Source: DASTFP01 sp963744345 (GTDB taxonomy: Bacteria; Verrucomicrobiota; Verrucomicrobiia; Chthoniobacterales; Terrimicrobiaceae). Taken from it: DNA of 64,000 bases. Under the pieces are notes generated by a model. The model made no database searches and was not told the DNA's origin. It saw nothing but the letters and a program-made list of their open reading frames with translations. Below are positions 45,748 through 54,349 of this stretch, piece by piece (within the stretch, counting starts at the first letter, position 1; each line of letters begins with the position of its first letter). The translations under genes and the position numbers were made by a program. The stretch spans positions 44,993 through 108,992 of the forward strand of contig CAVUTD010000016.1 in NCBI GenBank assembly GCA_963744345.1, given 5' to 3'.

Positions 45748-46878
45748 TCATCTGGGCACTACGTCCAGAACTCTGAGTCGAAGACGCTGTGCGGAGAGAG
45801 CCGTTGGATCAGCGAGAAGTGCCTTATCGACCGCGGTCAGTGCGAGTTCGGGACGGCCTTGTGCGAGCAGCATCTCGCCGGCGCGCGTGCAAATGGCACT
45901 GTTTTTCGGAAGTCTCGCTAAGCCAAATGAGCGAAGAAAGTCAGCGCGTTTGGAGTCAGTTTCAAACCCCGCCAGCGCGATATGCAGCAGCGGGTGATTG
46001 GGCAGGAGAATTAGGGCGTTTCGCACCCATTCTTCGGTTAGGGTTGGATTCGTCAAGAGGGCGTTGTCCACCCAATCGGCAATTTTTACGTCGCTCGCCG
46101 GGAAGATCGTTCGATCACTTCCCGTAATGAAAAACCACCGTATGAAACGCGCGCTGGGACCAAGGCCTTGTGCCAAGTCCTTCAATTGCTTCGTCAGCTT
46201 TGATCTGTGTTCCTCATTGACTGGGACGAGCGAGCCATCGTCTGAAAATTCGAGCCCACTTGCGATAATTGAAAGCGATTCGACTTGCTGCACGGGTGAG
46301 TTGGCCACCGAAACCGAGGAGCCTATTTTCGCTATGTCGCCGCGCGCTTCTTTCACCTGCCGAGCGAGTTCGACGGGAGTAGCCGCATCCCAGAGTTTAG
46401 CTGTCTTGTCCCAGCTTGCCGTCAGAATCCGGGTACCGTCCTGACTAAACCCCGCCCACGGGACCGTATCTTGATGGTCAAAGGAGGCAATCAGTTTGCC
46501 TGAGGCCGCATCCCAGAGCTTGGCCGTCTTGTCTCCGCTTGCCGTCAGGATCCTAGCACCGTCAGGACTAAACGCCGCATGATAGAGACCATTTTGATGG
46601 TCAAAGGAAGCGACCAGCTTGCCCGAGGCCGCATCCCAGAGCTTGGCTGTTTTGTCTCTGCTTGCCGTCAGGATCTGAGCCCCGTCCGGACTGAACTCCG
46701 CTTGAAAGACCTCATCCTGATGGGCTAAGGACGTGAGGAGCTTGCCTGAGGCCGCATCCCAGAGCTTGGCGCTGTTATCCGCGCCAATCGTCAGGATCTG
46801 GGCACCGTCAGGACTGAACTCCGCTTGAAAGACCGCACTGATGGGGAAAGGAGGCGATGAGTTTGCCTGAGGCCGCAT
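45748..46878 (-). CDS. C-terminal part of the giant kinase/STAND/WD40 protein (frameshifted)
   Basis: Carries WD40 repeats 14-17 (each with FSPDGAQILTASRDKTAKLW-like cores) and a 200-residue C-terminal region with no recognised domain (RFIRWFFITGSDRTIFPASD) that ends in helical, TPR-like sequence (LPNHPLLHIALAGFE). It continues the 46808-51661 frame: between CATCAG and GCGGTC near 46839 two bases appear lost. Restoring GA would give HQDAVFQAEF, the repeat consensus. By itself it has no plausible start. Confidence 0.75.
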   Translation of the reverse strand: MRPQANSSPPFPISAVFQAEFSPDGAQILTIGADNSAKLWDAASGKLLTSLAHQDEVFQAEFSPDGAQILTASRDKTAKLWDAASGKLVASFDHQNGLYHAAFSPDGARILTASGDKTAKLWDAASGKLIASFDHQDTVPWAGFSQDGTRILTASWDKTAKLWDAATPVELARQVKEARGDIAKIGSSVSVANSPVQQVESLSIIASGLEFSDDGSLVPVNEEHRSKLTKQLKDLAQGLGPSARFIRWFFITGSDRTIFPASDVKIADWVDNALLTNPTLTEEWVRNALILLPNHPLLHIALAGFETDSKRADFLRSFGLARLPKNSAICTRAGEMLLAQGRPELALTAVDKALLADPTALSAQRLRLRVLDVVPR

Positions 46879-48535
46879 CCCAGAGCCTGGCAGTATTACT
46901 TACGTTCGCCGTCAGGATCCTAGCGCCGTCCGGACTAAACGCCCCGTACATGACACCTATAAACTCAGGATCGGCCAAGGAGGCGATTAGCTTGCTTGAG
47001 GTCGCATCCCAAAGCTTGGCGGTTGCATCCCAGCACGCCGTGAGTATCCGAGCACCATCCGGACTGAACGCCCCGTGCAAAACGGCAGCTGGCAGGCGCT
47101 CGTAACCCCAGGATGCGGCATGATTCTTGAGGGTGATAGTCTCGTGTTCAAAGGAGGCGATAAGGTTGCCCGAGGCGGCATCCCAGAGCTTAGCAGTGTT
47201 GTCTCTGCTTGCCGTCAGGATCCGAGTACCGTTTGGACTGAACGCCGCGTGCTTGACCTGGTCCTCATGTTCAAGGGAGGCTATGGGTTTGCCCGAAGCC
47301 GCATCCCAGAGCTTGGCCGTGTTGTCTCTGCTTGCCGTCAGGACTCGAGCACCGTCCAGGCTGAAAGCCCCGTGGAAGGGCCGGCCCAGATGTTCAAAGG
47401 AAGCGATGAGCTTACCTGAAGCTGCATCCCAAAGCTTGGCGGTCTTATCGTTGCCCGCCGTCAGGACCCGGGCGCCGTTCGCACTAAACGCCGCGTTCTC
47501 AACGGCATCCTGATGGACAAGGGAGGCTATGGGTTTGCCCAAGGCCGCATCCCAAAGCTTGGCGGTCTTATCGTTGCCCGTCGTCAGGATCCGAGTTCCG
47601 TCCGCACTAAAGGCCGCTTGTAAGACCTCATCCTGATGGTTAAAGGAAACGATCAGCTTGCCTGAAGCCGCATCCCAGAGCTTGGCGGTCTTGTCCGCGC
47701 TTGCCGTCAGGATCCGAGTGCCGTCCGGACTGAACGCTGCGTGGTTGACTGCATCCTGATGGTCAAAGGAGGCCATAAGCTTACCGGAGGTCGTGCTCCT
47801 AGCGATCCACCTCGAAAGCGGCACCGCATCCCAAAGCTTGGCGGTGTGATCCGCGCTCGCGGTGAGAATCCGAGTGCCATCTGGACTAAACGCCGCGTTC
47901 TTGACGCTATCCTGATGATCAAAGGAGGCGATCAGCTTGCCCGAAGCCGAATCCCAGAGCTTGGCGCTCTTGTCCGCGCTTGCCGTCAGGATCCGAGTTC
48001 CGTCCGGACTGAAGGCCGCGTCGTTGACCTCACCCTGATGGTCAAAGGAGGCTATAAGCTTGCCCGAGGCGGCTTCCCAAAGCTTGGCGGTCTTGTCTTT
48101 ACTCGCCGTCAGAATTCGAGCGCCGTCTGGACTGAAGGCCGCGTCGTTGACCTCACCCTGATGGTCAAAGGAGGCTATAAGCTTGCCCGAGGCGGCTTCC
48201 CAAAGCTTGGCGCTGTGATCCGCGCTCGCCGTCAGAATTCGAGCGCCGTCCGGACTGAATGCGGCGCGCAAGACGCGACCCTGATGGTCAAAGGAAGCGA
48301 GAAGCTTGCCCGAGGTCGCGTCCCAGAGCTTGGCGGTCATGTCCGCGCTTGCTGTCAGGATCCGAGTGCCGTCCGGACTAAACACCCCCTGCAAGACGCG
48401 ACCCTGATGGTCAAAGGAAGCGAGAAGCTTGCCCGAGGCCGCGTCCCAGAGCTTGGCAGTTTTGTCTCTGCTTGCGGTCAAGAGGCGAGCACCGTCGGGA
48501 CTAAATGCGACATTCTGAACGATATCCTGATGGGT
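46390..48535 (-). repeat. 17 tandem WD40 repeats, 126-bp period
   Basis: Seventeen units of about 42 codons with consensus FSPDGTRILTASADKTAKLW followed by DAASGKLIASFDHQ. Units differ at few positions, mainly the residues just before FSPDG and the triplet before the DKTAKLW core. One unit has an 11-residue insert and another a 17-residue insert. Such high identity is unusual for WD40 propellers and points to recent expansion or gene conversion. Confidence 0.85.
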
Positions 48536-51500
48536 AAAGGAAGCGATAGGCAACGGCAGGGCCTTTTCACGATGGACGATCAGTTCTTGGAAGAATCGTT
48601 CTGAAGCAACTGGATTTTCCGGGTCGAATTTGATCGCGCGCGCCAGAAGAGCGATGCCTTCTCGCCACTCTCCCAACTGGAACTGTCGCTCCGCTTGGTT
48701 GAAGCTTGTCCAGCTCGCTTGCCGCAACTGGTCGCGGAGTTTCCCGGCGACTTCTGCTTCAGATGCCAGGGCCTGCTTCGTGCGTGCTTCTTCCGCTCGG
48801 GCCAGCGCTGCGTTCTTCTCGGCGCTCTGACGTTGGCGCTCGGCCTGCAGCCATTGAAAGCCGGCGAGGAATGCCAAAACGCTGATCGCGGCCATCACCA
48901 CGTAACGAATCCGCGCTTGGGCCTGCCTTCGCCGGTTTCGCTCGGCAACGCTCGCGTAGACGTAATCGCTCTGTTCGCGGCTAAGCGACGGTCCAAAGTC
49001 TTTGAGCAACTTTTCACCTTCGGCCAGGTGAAGTCCCGGTTCGAGCAGATCATCCGTTTGTTTTCCGCGGCTCAGCCAGAGCTTCAGGCTCGAATCCAGG
49101 CGGTCCCGCATCCGCAGGAACTCGCGGTTTTCTTTCAACCACTCTCTGACGCGTTGCCATTCCCGCAGCAGCGCTTCGTGCGCGACACGCACGGTAACCT
49201 CTCCCTGCGGGTCTGTGTCTGCGACCAGCAACCGTTTTTCAACGAATAGATCAACAAAGCCTTTTGCGCCGGCTTTCTGATCATGGTCCCTGCCTTCTGA
49301 GCCAACGAAATCACGGTAAGGCACGGTCCGCCGGTTGGGCACTTCCTCTTCGCCTTGGCTCAACGTCACAAGATACCGCATCACCAAAGGAAACGCCCTT
49401 TGTTCATGCGGTCGCAACGTGCTGAATACCGCCTCGGCGTGCTTGGCAAGCGCACCTTTCAATTCGCCTACTTCGCCATAGTCCGACCACCGGAGCAAGT
49501 CATCGCCCCGGACGCCCTGCTGCTCGTAGAGCAACGACAAGACATGCTCGAGCAACGGCAAGGATTCCGGTGTGACAGCGGCAGCATCGCGCAACGCTTG
49601 ATCCAGGCGTTGACCAGTCTCGTGATCCTGTTCAAAGCGCAGACCGGCCGCTTCGCCCGGTAGCCGGATCATGTCGCCAAGCTCGTAAGGCGTCGGCGGC
49701 CGAAGATCGAATTTTCCGCTCGGCTTGGCGAGCTCGACCAGATCCGGGAACTCCTGATACCGCGGGTAGAAGTCACTCCGTAACGTCGCCAGGATAAAGA
49801 CTCGGCCGCTCCGAACCAAACCGGCGAGCGCGGAGATATATTTCTGCCGAACCTCCAGTGAAAAACCGGTCGTGAACAATTCCTCCAACTGGTCAATCAC
49901 CAACGCCAAACGGGCTTTCGGTAGCTCAAGCCTCTCCCTGTGCTGTCGAGCCAGGTCCGCGTCGTCCAATCTTCCTGATTCGCGCAGTTGCCGCTCTCTT
50001 TCCTTCAGGGAATGGGACTGCTGAATTTTCCATTCCCGCGCGGCGTGATCCAGCGCGTCCCGCACCCGGAGCGCGACGCTGTCGGAGTGTTCCCTCAATT
50101 CGGTCGCAAGGTCGCGGATTGCGTTCTGTGATTCTGAGTCCTGCAAGGAGGGCAGCGCATGGGGCTCCAGCAGTGCGGCCGCCAAGGCATCGAAGCAATC
50201 ACCTCCGCTTCCACCGGCTCCTGGTGTGGTTACCGACCACCGCCAGAGCCCGACCCCTTCAATGGTTTCGGGCTGCGTTAACAGCGGAAGCACGCCCGCC
50301 CGCACCAGCGAGCTTTTTCCTGAGCCGCTCGCACCAACTACCAGCACGAACGGCCGTTGCGCTCTGACTTGTGCTTCCAGGGCTTCCAACACTTCCCCGA
50401 TCGCTTTCGTTCTACCGTGGAAGATCGGGGCGTGTTCGAAATCAAAGAAATCCAACCCGCGGAACGGACAGGATTTCCACCGGCGCACTTTCCTGCCCAA
50501 GACCTTGTGTCCGATCTCCCGTTCCGCCTGAGCCGACAAAAAGGTACGGAAATGTTCCCGAAAGAGCTCCTCAAACTCCTGCAGATCGCGATAGTTATTG
50601 CACGTCCCGGCGAAGTTTCCCTCGCTGTTCTTTTCCCAATGCGCAAAGAACTCCTGTAAGGAGTTCCATTGCCGAATAAAGACTTCGCACTCCTCTTTTG
50701 GTTCCAACGGCGGTGTCGGCTTTGAACAGTTGCGATAAACGTGCAATGGCGGAACGCCTCCATTCTTGTTTGCGTGGTCCAGCGCCCAGGCAACTTCGTA
50801 TTCCGTTCCCGAGCCGGGTGAGCTGCCATCCGGCATCGTCAAGGTCGGGTCCAGTAAGGCACCGAGGCGGGACCAAAGGATAGAAATCACCAGATCAAAT
50901 TCCGCCGGGTTTGGGATCGGTCCCCGCCATCCCGCGTCCGATTGGAACCTCTGATATTCCAAAAAATAGGGACAGAGGATCAACGTCTCGTGATTCTCCG
51001 ATTCCGTTTTTGACTCGCCATTTTCTTCTGCCAAGCGTTGAAAATTTGAAAACGTGACGCTTACCGGCACGTTAAACTCACCAGCAACCGAGCGAATCGC
51101 TCGATCCGCCAGAATCCGCTCCTTTTGGACATCGCCCGTAGAGGAGACCAAAACTCGGATCGTCTTCATGAGACGACTCCCCGCTTTGATGGCGTCCCTG
51201 ACCATCGGCATCACCTTCAAGAGTTCGGCTGGACTCTGGAAGCGTCGCGCCGGGTCTTTCTCGAGCAGCACCTCAAGGAGAACGACAAGGGGTTGCGGGA
51301 GACCTGCGAGTTGTTCAACCGGCAAGGGGAGACGCTGATGCTGATCCAGCGCCTCGTCAGCAGAGCCCCGGGATGGCGTCTGGCCGGTCAGCATCTTCCA
51401 GAGCGTCACGCCAAGCGAGTAAAGATCCGAACGGATGTCTACCCGGGCTCCCGCGAATTGCTCGGGACTCGCGAACTGTGGTGTCCCTGCAAAAACTCCG

Positions 51501-51661
51501 GGCAGCGAAATCGTGGCATCAGAGGATGAGCCGATTACAGGCTTCGCCAGTCCGAGGTCGATAATCTTCGCCGTCGGAACACCACCCTCCTCAAAGCTCA
51601 CCATGATGTTGCTTGGTTTAATATCCCGGTGGACGAGGCCCTTCTTGTGCACCGCTGCCAA
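46808..51661 (-). CDS. Giant Ser/Thr kinase-DUF4062-nSTAND1-WD40 protein, main part
   Basis: 1617 aa. Domains: kinase C-lobe (residues 1-155; HRDIKPSNIM, IDLGLAK, SPEQFAGARVDIRSDLYSLG), a DUF4062-like region (about 163-400; TIRVLVSSTGDVQKER, FDLVISILWSRLGALL), an nSTAND1 NTPase (about 395-900; Walker A GASGSGKSSLVRAG near 442, Walker B LALVIDQLEELFT), one transmembrane helix (about 917-937) with a following coiled coil, and WD40 repeats 1-13. The frame extends upstream of the first Met and joins the kinase N-lobe through a 1-base frameshift near 51728. The order suggests a membrane-anchored STAND sensor with a cytoplasmic kinase. Confidence 0.85.
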   Translation of the reverse strand: MAAVHKKGLVHRDIKPSNIMVSFEEGGVPTAKIIDLGLAKPVIGSSSDATISLPGVFAGTPQFASPEQFAGARVDIRSDLYSLGVTLWKMLTGQTPSRGSADEALDQHQRLPLPVEQLAGLPQPLVVLLEVLLEKDPARRFQSPAELLKVMPMVRDAIKAGSRLMKTIRVLVSSTGDVQKERILADRAIRSVAGEFNVPVSVTFSNFQRLAEENGESKTESENHETLILCPYFLEYQRFQSDAGWRGPIPNPAEFDLVISILWSRLGALLDPTLTMPDGSSPGSGTEYEVAWALDHANKNGGVPPLHVYRNCSKPTPPLEPKEECEVFIRQWNSLQEFFAHWEKNSEGNFAGTCNNYRDLQEFEELFREHFRTFLSAQAEREIGHKVLGRKVRRWKSCPFRGLDFFDFEHAPIFHGRTKAIGEVLEALEAQVRAQRPFVLVVGASGSGKSSLVRAGVLPLLTQPETIEGVGLWRWSVTTPGAGGSGGDCFDALAAALLEPHALPSLQDSESQNAIRDLATELREHSDSVALRVRDALDHAAREWKIQQSHSLKERERQLRESGRLDDADLARQHRERLELPKARLALVIDQLEELFTTGFSLEVRQKYISALAGLVRSGRVFILATLRSDFYPRYQEFPDLVELAKPSGKFDLRPPTPYELGDMIRLPGEAAGLRFEQDHETGQRLDQALRDAAAVTPESLPLLEHVLSLLYEQQGVRGDDLLRWSDYGEVGELKGALAKHAEAVFSTLRPHEQRAFPLVMRYLVTLSQGEEEVPNRRTVPYRDFVGSEGRDHDQKAGAKGFVDLFVEKRLLVADTDPQGEVTVRVAHEALLREWQRVREWLKENREFLRMRDRLDSSLKLWLSRGKQTDDLLEPGLHLAEGEKLLKDFGPSLSREQSDYVYASVAERNRRRQAQARIRYVVMAAISVLAFLAGFQWLQAERQRQSAEKNAALARAEEARTKQALASEAEVAGKLRDQLRQASWTSFNQAERQFQLGEWREGIALLARAIKFDPENPVASERFFQELIVHREKALPLPIASFTHQDIVQNVAFSPDGARLLTASRDKTAKLWDAASGKLLASFDHQGRVLQGVFSPDGTRILTASADMTAKLWDATSGKLLASFDHQGRVLRAAFSPDGARILTASADHSAKLWEAASGKLIASFDHQGEVNDAAFSPDGARILTASKDKTAKLWEAASGKLIASFDHQGEVNDAAFSPDGTRILTASADKSAKLWDSASGKLIASFDHQDSVKNAAFSPDGTRILTASADHTAKLWDAVPLSRWIARSTTSGKLMASFDHQDAVNHAAFSPDGTRILTASADKTAKLWDAASGKLIVSFNHQDEVLQAAFSADGTRILTTGNDKTAKLWDAALGKPIASLVHQDAVENAAFSANGARVLTAGNDKTAKLWDAASGKLIASFEHLGRPFHGAFSLDGARVLTASRDNTAKLWDAASGKPIASLEHEDQVKHAAFSPNGTRILTASRDNTAKLWDAASGNLIASFEHETITLKNHAASWGYERLPAAVLHGAFSPDGARILTACWDATAKLWDATSSKLIASLADPEFIGVMYGAFSPDGARILTANVSNTARLWDAASGKLIASFPHQCGLSSGVQS

Positions 51662-51704
51662 ACCGTCAGCAACCTGCGTCGCAATCTCCAGCGCCAGCTT
51701 TGCA

Positions 51705-52181
51705 TCAAGCCGGCCCGAGCGTTTGATCGAGATTCTCCAGGGTCTCTCCCTCGACGAACTCCATCGCGTAGAAGTAACCCTCAGCGCTTCTGCCTAGATG
51801 GAAGACCGAGGCGACATTCGGGTGGCGGACGCTGGCCGCAGCACGCGCTTCGCGCAAAAAACGAAGCCGAGCCGATTCGTCACCGAGATATCTTTCGCTG
51901 ATGACTTTCAATGTCACGGGGCATTGCAGATCGACATCGAATGCTTTGTAAGTGATGCCCATCGCACCGCGACCCAACTCGAGCGGTTTCCCGTCTTCGC
52001 CCTTGACAAGTTCAAAGTGCTCAAACGGTCCCACCTCGAGCGTTGGCTCGTTGAAAGCTTCTTCCGAAAAAACCCCCACTTCACCCAGAACTCCACGCAA
52101 CATGCAGACCGGACAGAATTCCATTGCGCCGGAAAACTCATTACCGCAACTCGGGCAGACGCGTCTCTCCTCTGTTTTCAT
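51705..52181 (-). CDS. N-terminal part of the giant kinase: zinc ribbon + kinase N-lobe
   Basis: From ATG 52181: a zinc ribbon CPSCGNEFSGAMEFCPVC at about 9-26, then the kinase N-lobe with glycine loop LGRGAMGITYKAFD, the VAIK-type strand TLKVISERYL and FLREARAAASVRHPNVASVF. It stops early (DQTLGPA) because of one extra base: dropping C51728 lets the frame continue as ENLIKRSGRLDAKLALEIAT into the catalytic loop. It overlaps the sigma-factor stop by 4 bases, so the two were cotranscribed. Confidence 0.78.
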   Translation of the reverse strand: MKTEERRVCPSCGNEFSGAMEFCPVCMLRGVLGEVGVFSEEAFNEPTLEVGPFEHFELVKGEDGKPLELGRGAMGITYKAFDVDLQCPVTLKVISERYLGDESARLRFLREARAAASVRHPNVASVFHLGRSAEGYFYAMEFVEGETLENLDQTLGPA

Positions 52182-52495
52182 GGGCCTAACCGCCCTTCGA
52201 ATGCAACCAAGGCGTCGCAAAGACCATGAATCTCCTCATCGATCTCCGCCGGATCTGACACGGTGCGGCCGACCTCTTCGCGCAATAGTGCAGTGTAACG
52301 CTTTCGCAACCGATGGATAAGCGTTTTGACTCCACCTGTGCTGACCTTAAGCCTGTTCGCCACCTCATCGTACGAGGGTGGAGCCGTGCTGCTATTAGGG
52401 TCGAGGAAGACTTTTAGCGCTTCAAATGTGTCAGTCTTTCCCGTGATAGCATACTCCTGACTAAGCTTTTTCGGCGCTTCTCCCAGGACCGTCAT
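52178..52495 (-). CDS. ECF sigma factor, C-terminal part (sigma4), frameshifted
   Basis: Region 4 of an ECF-type sigma factor: YDEVANRLKVSTGGVKTLIH followed by RLRKRYTALLREEVGRTV, a helix-turn-helix that reads the -35 element. The linker MTVLGEAPKKLSQEY continues the upstream frame. Separated from region 2 by a 1-base loss in a run of five T (52516-52520 on the plus strand). With six, the frame reads through IFDARCAMTVLG. The stop overlaps the kinase start. Confidence 0.78.
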   Translation of the reverse strand: MTVLGEAPKKLSQEYAITGKTDTFEALKVFLDPNSSTAPPSYDEVANRLKVSTGGVKTLIHRLRKRYTALLREEVGRTVSDPAEIDEEIHGLCDALVAFEGRLGP

Positions 52496-52947
52496 CGCGC
52501 AGCGGGCATCGAAGATTTTTCTGCTGTCAGAACCTCGACCGGCTCGCGTCGATACCGTTCTTCGGCGTCTTCCGCATCGAGTTCCACGAATTCCTTACCT
52601 CCTCGTCTTTTAAGACGGCGCGCAAGGTCGAATGCATCCGAGAGGTGGTCCTGGAAAGAGGCGAGCAGGAAAGACCGGAACTTCCCCTTGAGCCGGTCAA
52701 CGCCGCTAAACTCGCGATGTTCCAGCAGGTGCAGAAAGAGACTTTGAGTCAGATCCTGGGCGTCATCCGGCGAATGCCCGCGGCGCCGAGCGAAAATGTA
52801 GAGTGGATACCAATAGACCCCGCATAAGTCGGCCAAAGCGGCCTGGCCCTCCGGCGCCTGACTTTGCGCCGCCCTCATGACGATCGTCCAGCGCGTGGTG
52901 TGAAAGCTCGCCGTGCCCTCCACTGGCAGACCATGGTCGCGTTTCAC
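52492..52947 (-). CDS. ECF sigma factor, N-terminal part (sigma2), frameshifted
   Basis: Region 2 of an ECF sigma factor: FHTTRWTIVMRAAQ opening, WYPLYIFARRRGHSPDDAQD, LTQSLFLHLLEHREF, GVDRLKGKFRSFLLASFQDH. This opening and the KGKFRSFLL block are typical of ECF groups that sit beside Ser/Thr kinases in Planctomycetes and Verrucomicrobia. The frame ends EKSSMPAAR because of the homopolymer shift just before region 4. In known ECF-STK pairs the kinase controls the sigma factor, since no anti-sigma gene is present; the same is inferred here. Confidence 0.8.
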   Translation of the reverse strand: MKRDHGLPVEGTASFHTTRWTIVMRAAQSQAPEGQAALADLCGVYWYPLYIFARRRGHSPDDAQDLTQSLFLHLLEHREFSGVDRLKGKFRSFLLASFQDHLSDAFDLARRLKRRGGKEFVELDAEDAEERYRREPVEVLTAEKSSMPAAR

Positions 52948-53435
52948 GAAGAATTCGGTTTTTTACCAACAATAGCGGGTGGAAACATGTTTAGGAACAA
53001 AATTTCTGAAACTGGAACCGTACCGCCTTTGTAACGGGTGGAGACCCTCATCTCGCTCATGACTACGAGCTCCACTTGGACGGCAGCACTTTGGTCTTCA
53101 GGGCGGCCGCATTGGCCCCTTGCCTTACGCGCACGATGCGGGCGACAAGACCGCTCAAGGGTGTTTGCCGGAAGCGTTGGTCCAGCGCTGAACATACGAA
53201 GTGCTGCACCCCAAAGCCCCGTGATCTCACGCACGCTCTGCCCGCGCGCACTCCTCAAGATGACATCGGCAGGGCGGGCATCCTCGGAACGCACGCTGCG
53301 GACGCTTTTCAGCGACCACGCAAATGTTACCTCGCGCGCCCGCGCGTTGAATTTCTCGATGAGCTTTGATCACCCGTACCTCGTGTGGACTAGCGGGCGA
53401 ATGATCTTCGCACGGGGATTCGAAAGGCTACCCCC
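52948..53435. other. Upstream region of the sigma/kinase locus
   Basis: About 490 bases between the sigma factor and MazEF copy 2. No supported gene; frames on both strands lack domains. The sigma-factor promoter should lie within 52950-53050, where AT-rich sequence follows a GTTCC-type element, but no box is certain. Confidence 0.4.
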
Positions 53436-53607
53436 GCTTGCAACGCGAGACTCACAAAGAGACTCGCATAGCTCAAAGATCGTCGATTTCGACTTGCAGC
53501 GGGTCATTAACGCATGGCGCGATCTGCCGGCAAACCTCAAGGCGACTATACTCGCCATCGCTGGCTCGGGTTGAAATCAGACTGCGCTCTTCCTTATACA
53601 AAGTTAG

Positions 53608-53946
53608 CTACGCGCCGATGATTTCGTTCAATCCCTCAATCACTTGCTCCAGTTCCTCAATCGAAATGCGCCCGAGCTTCTTGCCGAGCCGCTTCACCGA
53701 AAGTGTCCTAATCTGGCTGATTTTCACCCATGAACGCTTAGGCAGGTTCGCGTCGGTCAATTCCAGCGTCAGCGGAAAGCCAGCTCGCGGTTCCTGGCTC
53801 GTGAGAGCGCAGGCAATCACCGTCCCGGACCGCTCGTTAAAAACATCCTGGCTCAGCACGAGGACCGGCCGCCGACCGGATTGCTCGTGACCTTGGGTTG
53901 GATCAACTTCGGCCCAGGCGACATCGCCCCTCAATATTCTGGCCAT
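53608..53946 (-). CDS. mazF: MazF/PemK-family toxin, copy 2
   Basis: 112 aa, nearly identical to the copy at 43184; GDVAWAEV and TDANLPKR carry the differences noted. All family residues are kept, so this copy should be active too. Overlaps its antitoxin by 16 bases. Two close toxin copies mean either antitoxin could probably neutralise either toxin. Confidence 0.88.
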   Translation of the reverse strand: MARILRGDVAWAEVDPTQGHEQSGRRPVLVLSQDVFNERSGTVIACALTSQEPRAGFPLTLELTDANLPKRSWVKISQIRTLSVKRLGKKLGRISIEELEQVIEGLNEIIGA

Positions 53947-54173
53947 TCTGAGGCGTCTTTCCGGATGCCTTCCTCAGCCAGTTGGTGCTCTTCAGCCGGA
54001 AGGAGCTTCGCGCATTCCCGCGCTAGGCGGCCACGTTCCATGCGCGCGAGCTTCTCGGCGACAGCCTTCTGAATCGCTTCGCTGCGGCTGCGAAAGACCT
54101 CCCGCGCGACAAGGCTGTCCAGCCGCCGAAGCAACCGGTCATCAATGGAAACTGCGACTTTTGCAACACGCAT
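53931..54173 (-). CDS. Ribbon-helix-helix antitoxin, copy 2
   Basis: 80 aa, MRVAKVAVSIDDRLLRRLDS; differs from copy 1 at several positions in the first 35 residues (Gln/Arg, Val/Leu, Lys/Glu) while the toxin-binding arm is nearly unchanged. The changes fall near the DNA-binding part, which may affect operator choice. Confidence 0.82.
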   Translation of the reverse strand: MRVAKVAVSIDDRLLRRLDSLVAREVFRSRSEAIQKAVAEKLARMERGRLARECAKLLPAEEHQLAEEGIRKDASEWPEY

Positions 54174-54271
54174 CGTTGTAGTAGTACTATCAGTATGACT
54201 AACGTCAAAGAGACTAGCGAATTGAAGAGCTCATTGCTGAATCTGACTTATAGCAAAGCCGACCTCCCGAC

Positions 54272-54340
54272 GCTAAGTATCAAGGCGACAAGGCCAAGAT
54301 CGATTTCGGCGGAAATGTTCTCTCAGGTAATTTGCGTTGA
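54272..54340 (+). pseudogene. DUF4160 remnant, copy 2
   Basis: A 22-residue fragment AKYQGDKAKIDFGGNVLSGN then a stop; homology to copy 3 continues out of frame to about 54356. It lies at the junction between MazEF copy 2 and the truncated Old Yellow Enzyme gene. Confidence 0.6.
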
Positions 54341-54349
54341 GACGGCCCT

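Larger units (their letters stand above)
53436..54246. repeat. About 810-bp duplicated segment, copy 2 (MazEF cassette)
   Basis: Second copy of 43012-43823. It includes the DLQRVINAWRDLPANLKAT tail at its left end, but not the tRNA-like motif found beside copy 1. The right end is fused to a different part of DUF4160 than copy 1. Confidence 0.85.

Noticed and set aside
46390..48535. Regular 126-bp periodic repeats considered as a CRISPR-like array
   Set aside because: The units are in one reading frame and encode WD40 repeats; period and divergence do not fit repeat-spacer structure, and no cas gene is present.
53038..53574. 178-aa plus-strand frame upstream of MazEF copy 2
   Set aside because: Same reason: a duplicated tail joined to unrelated upstream sequence.
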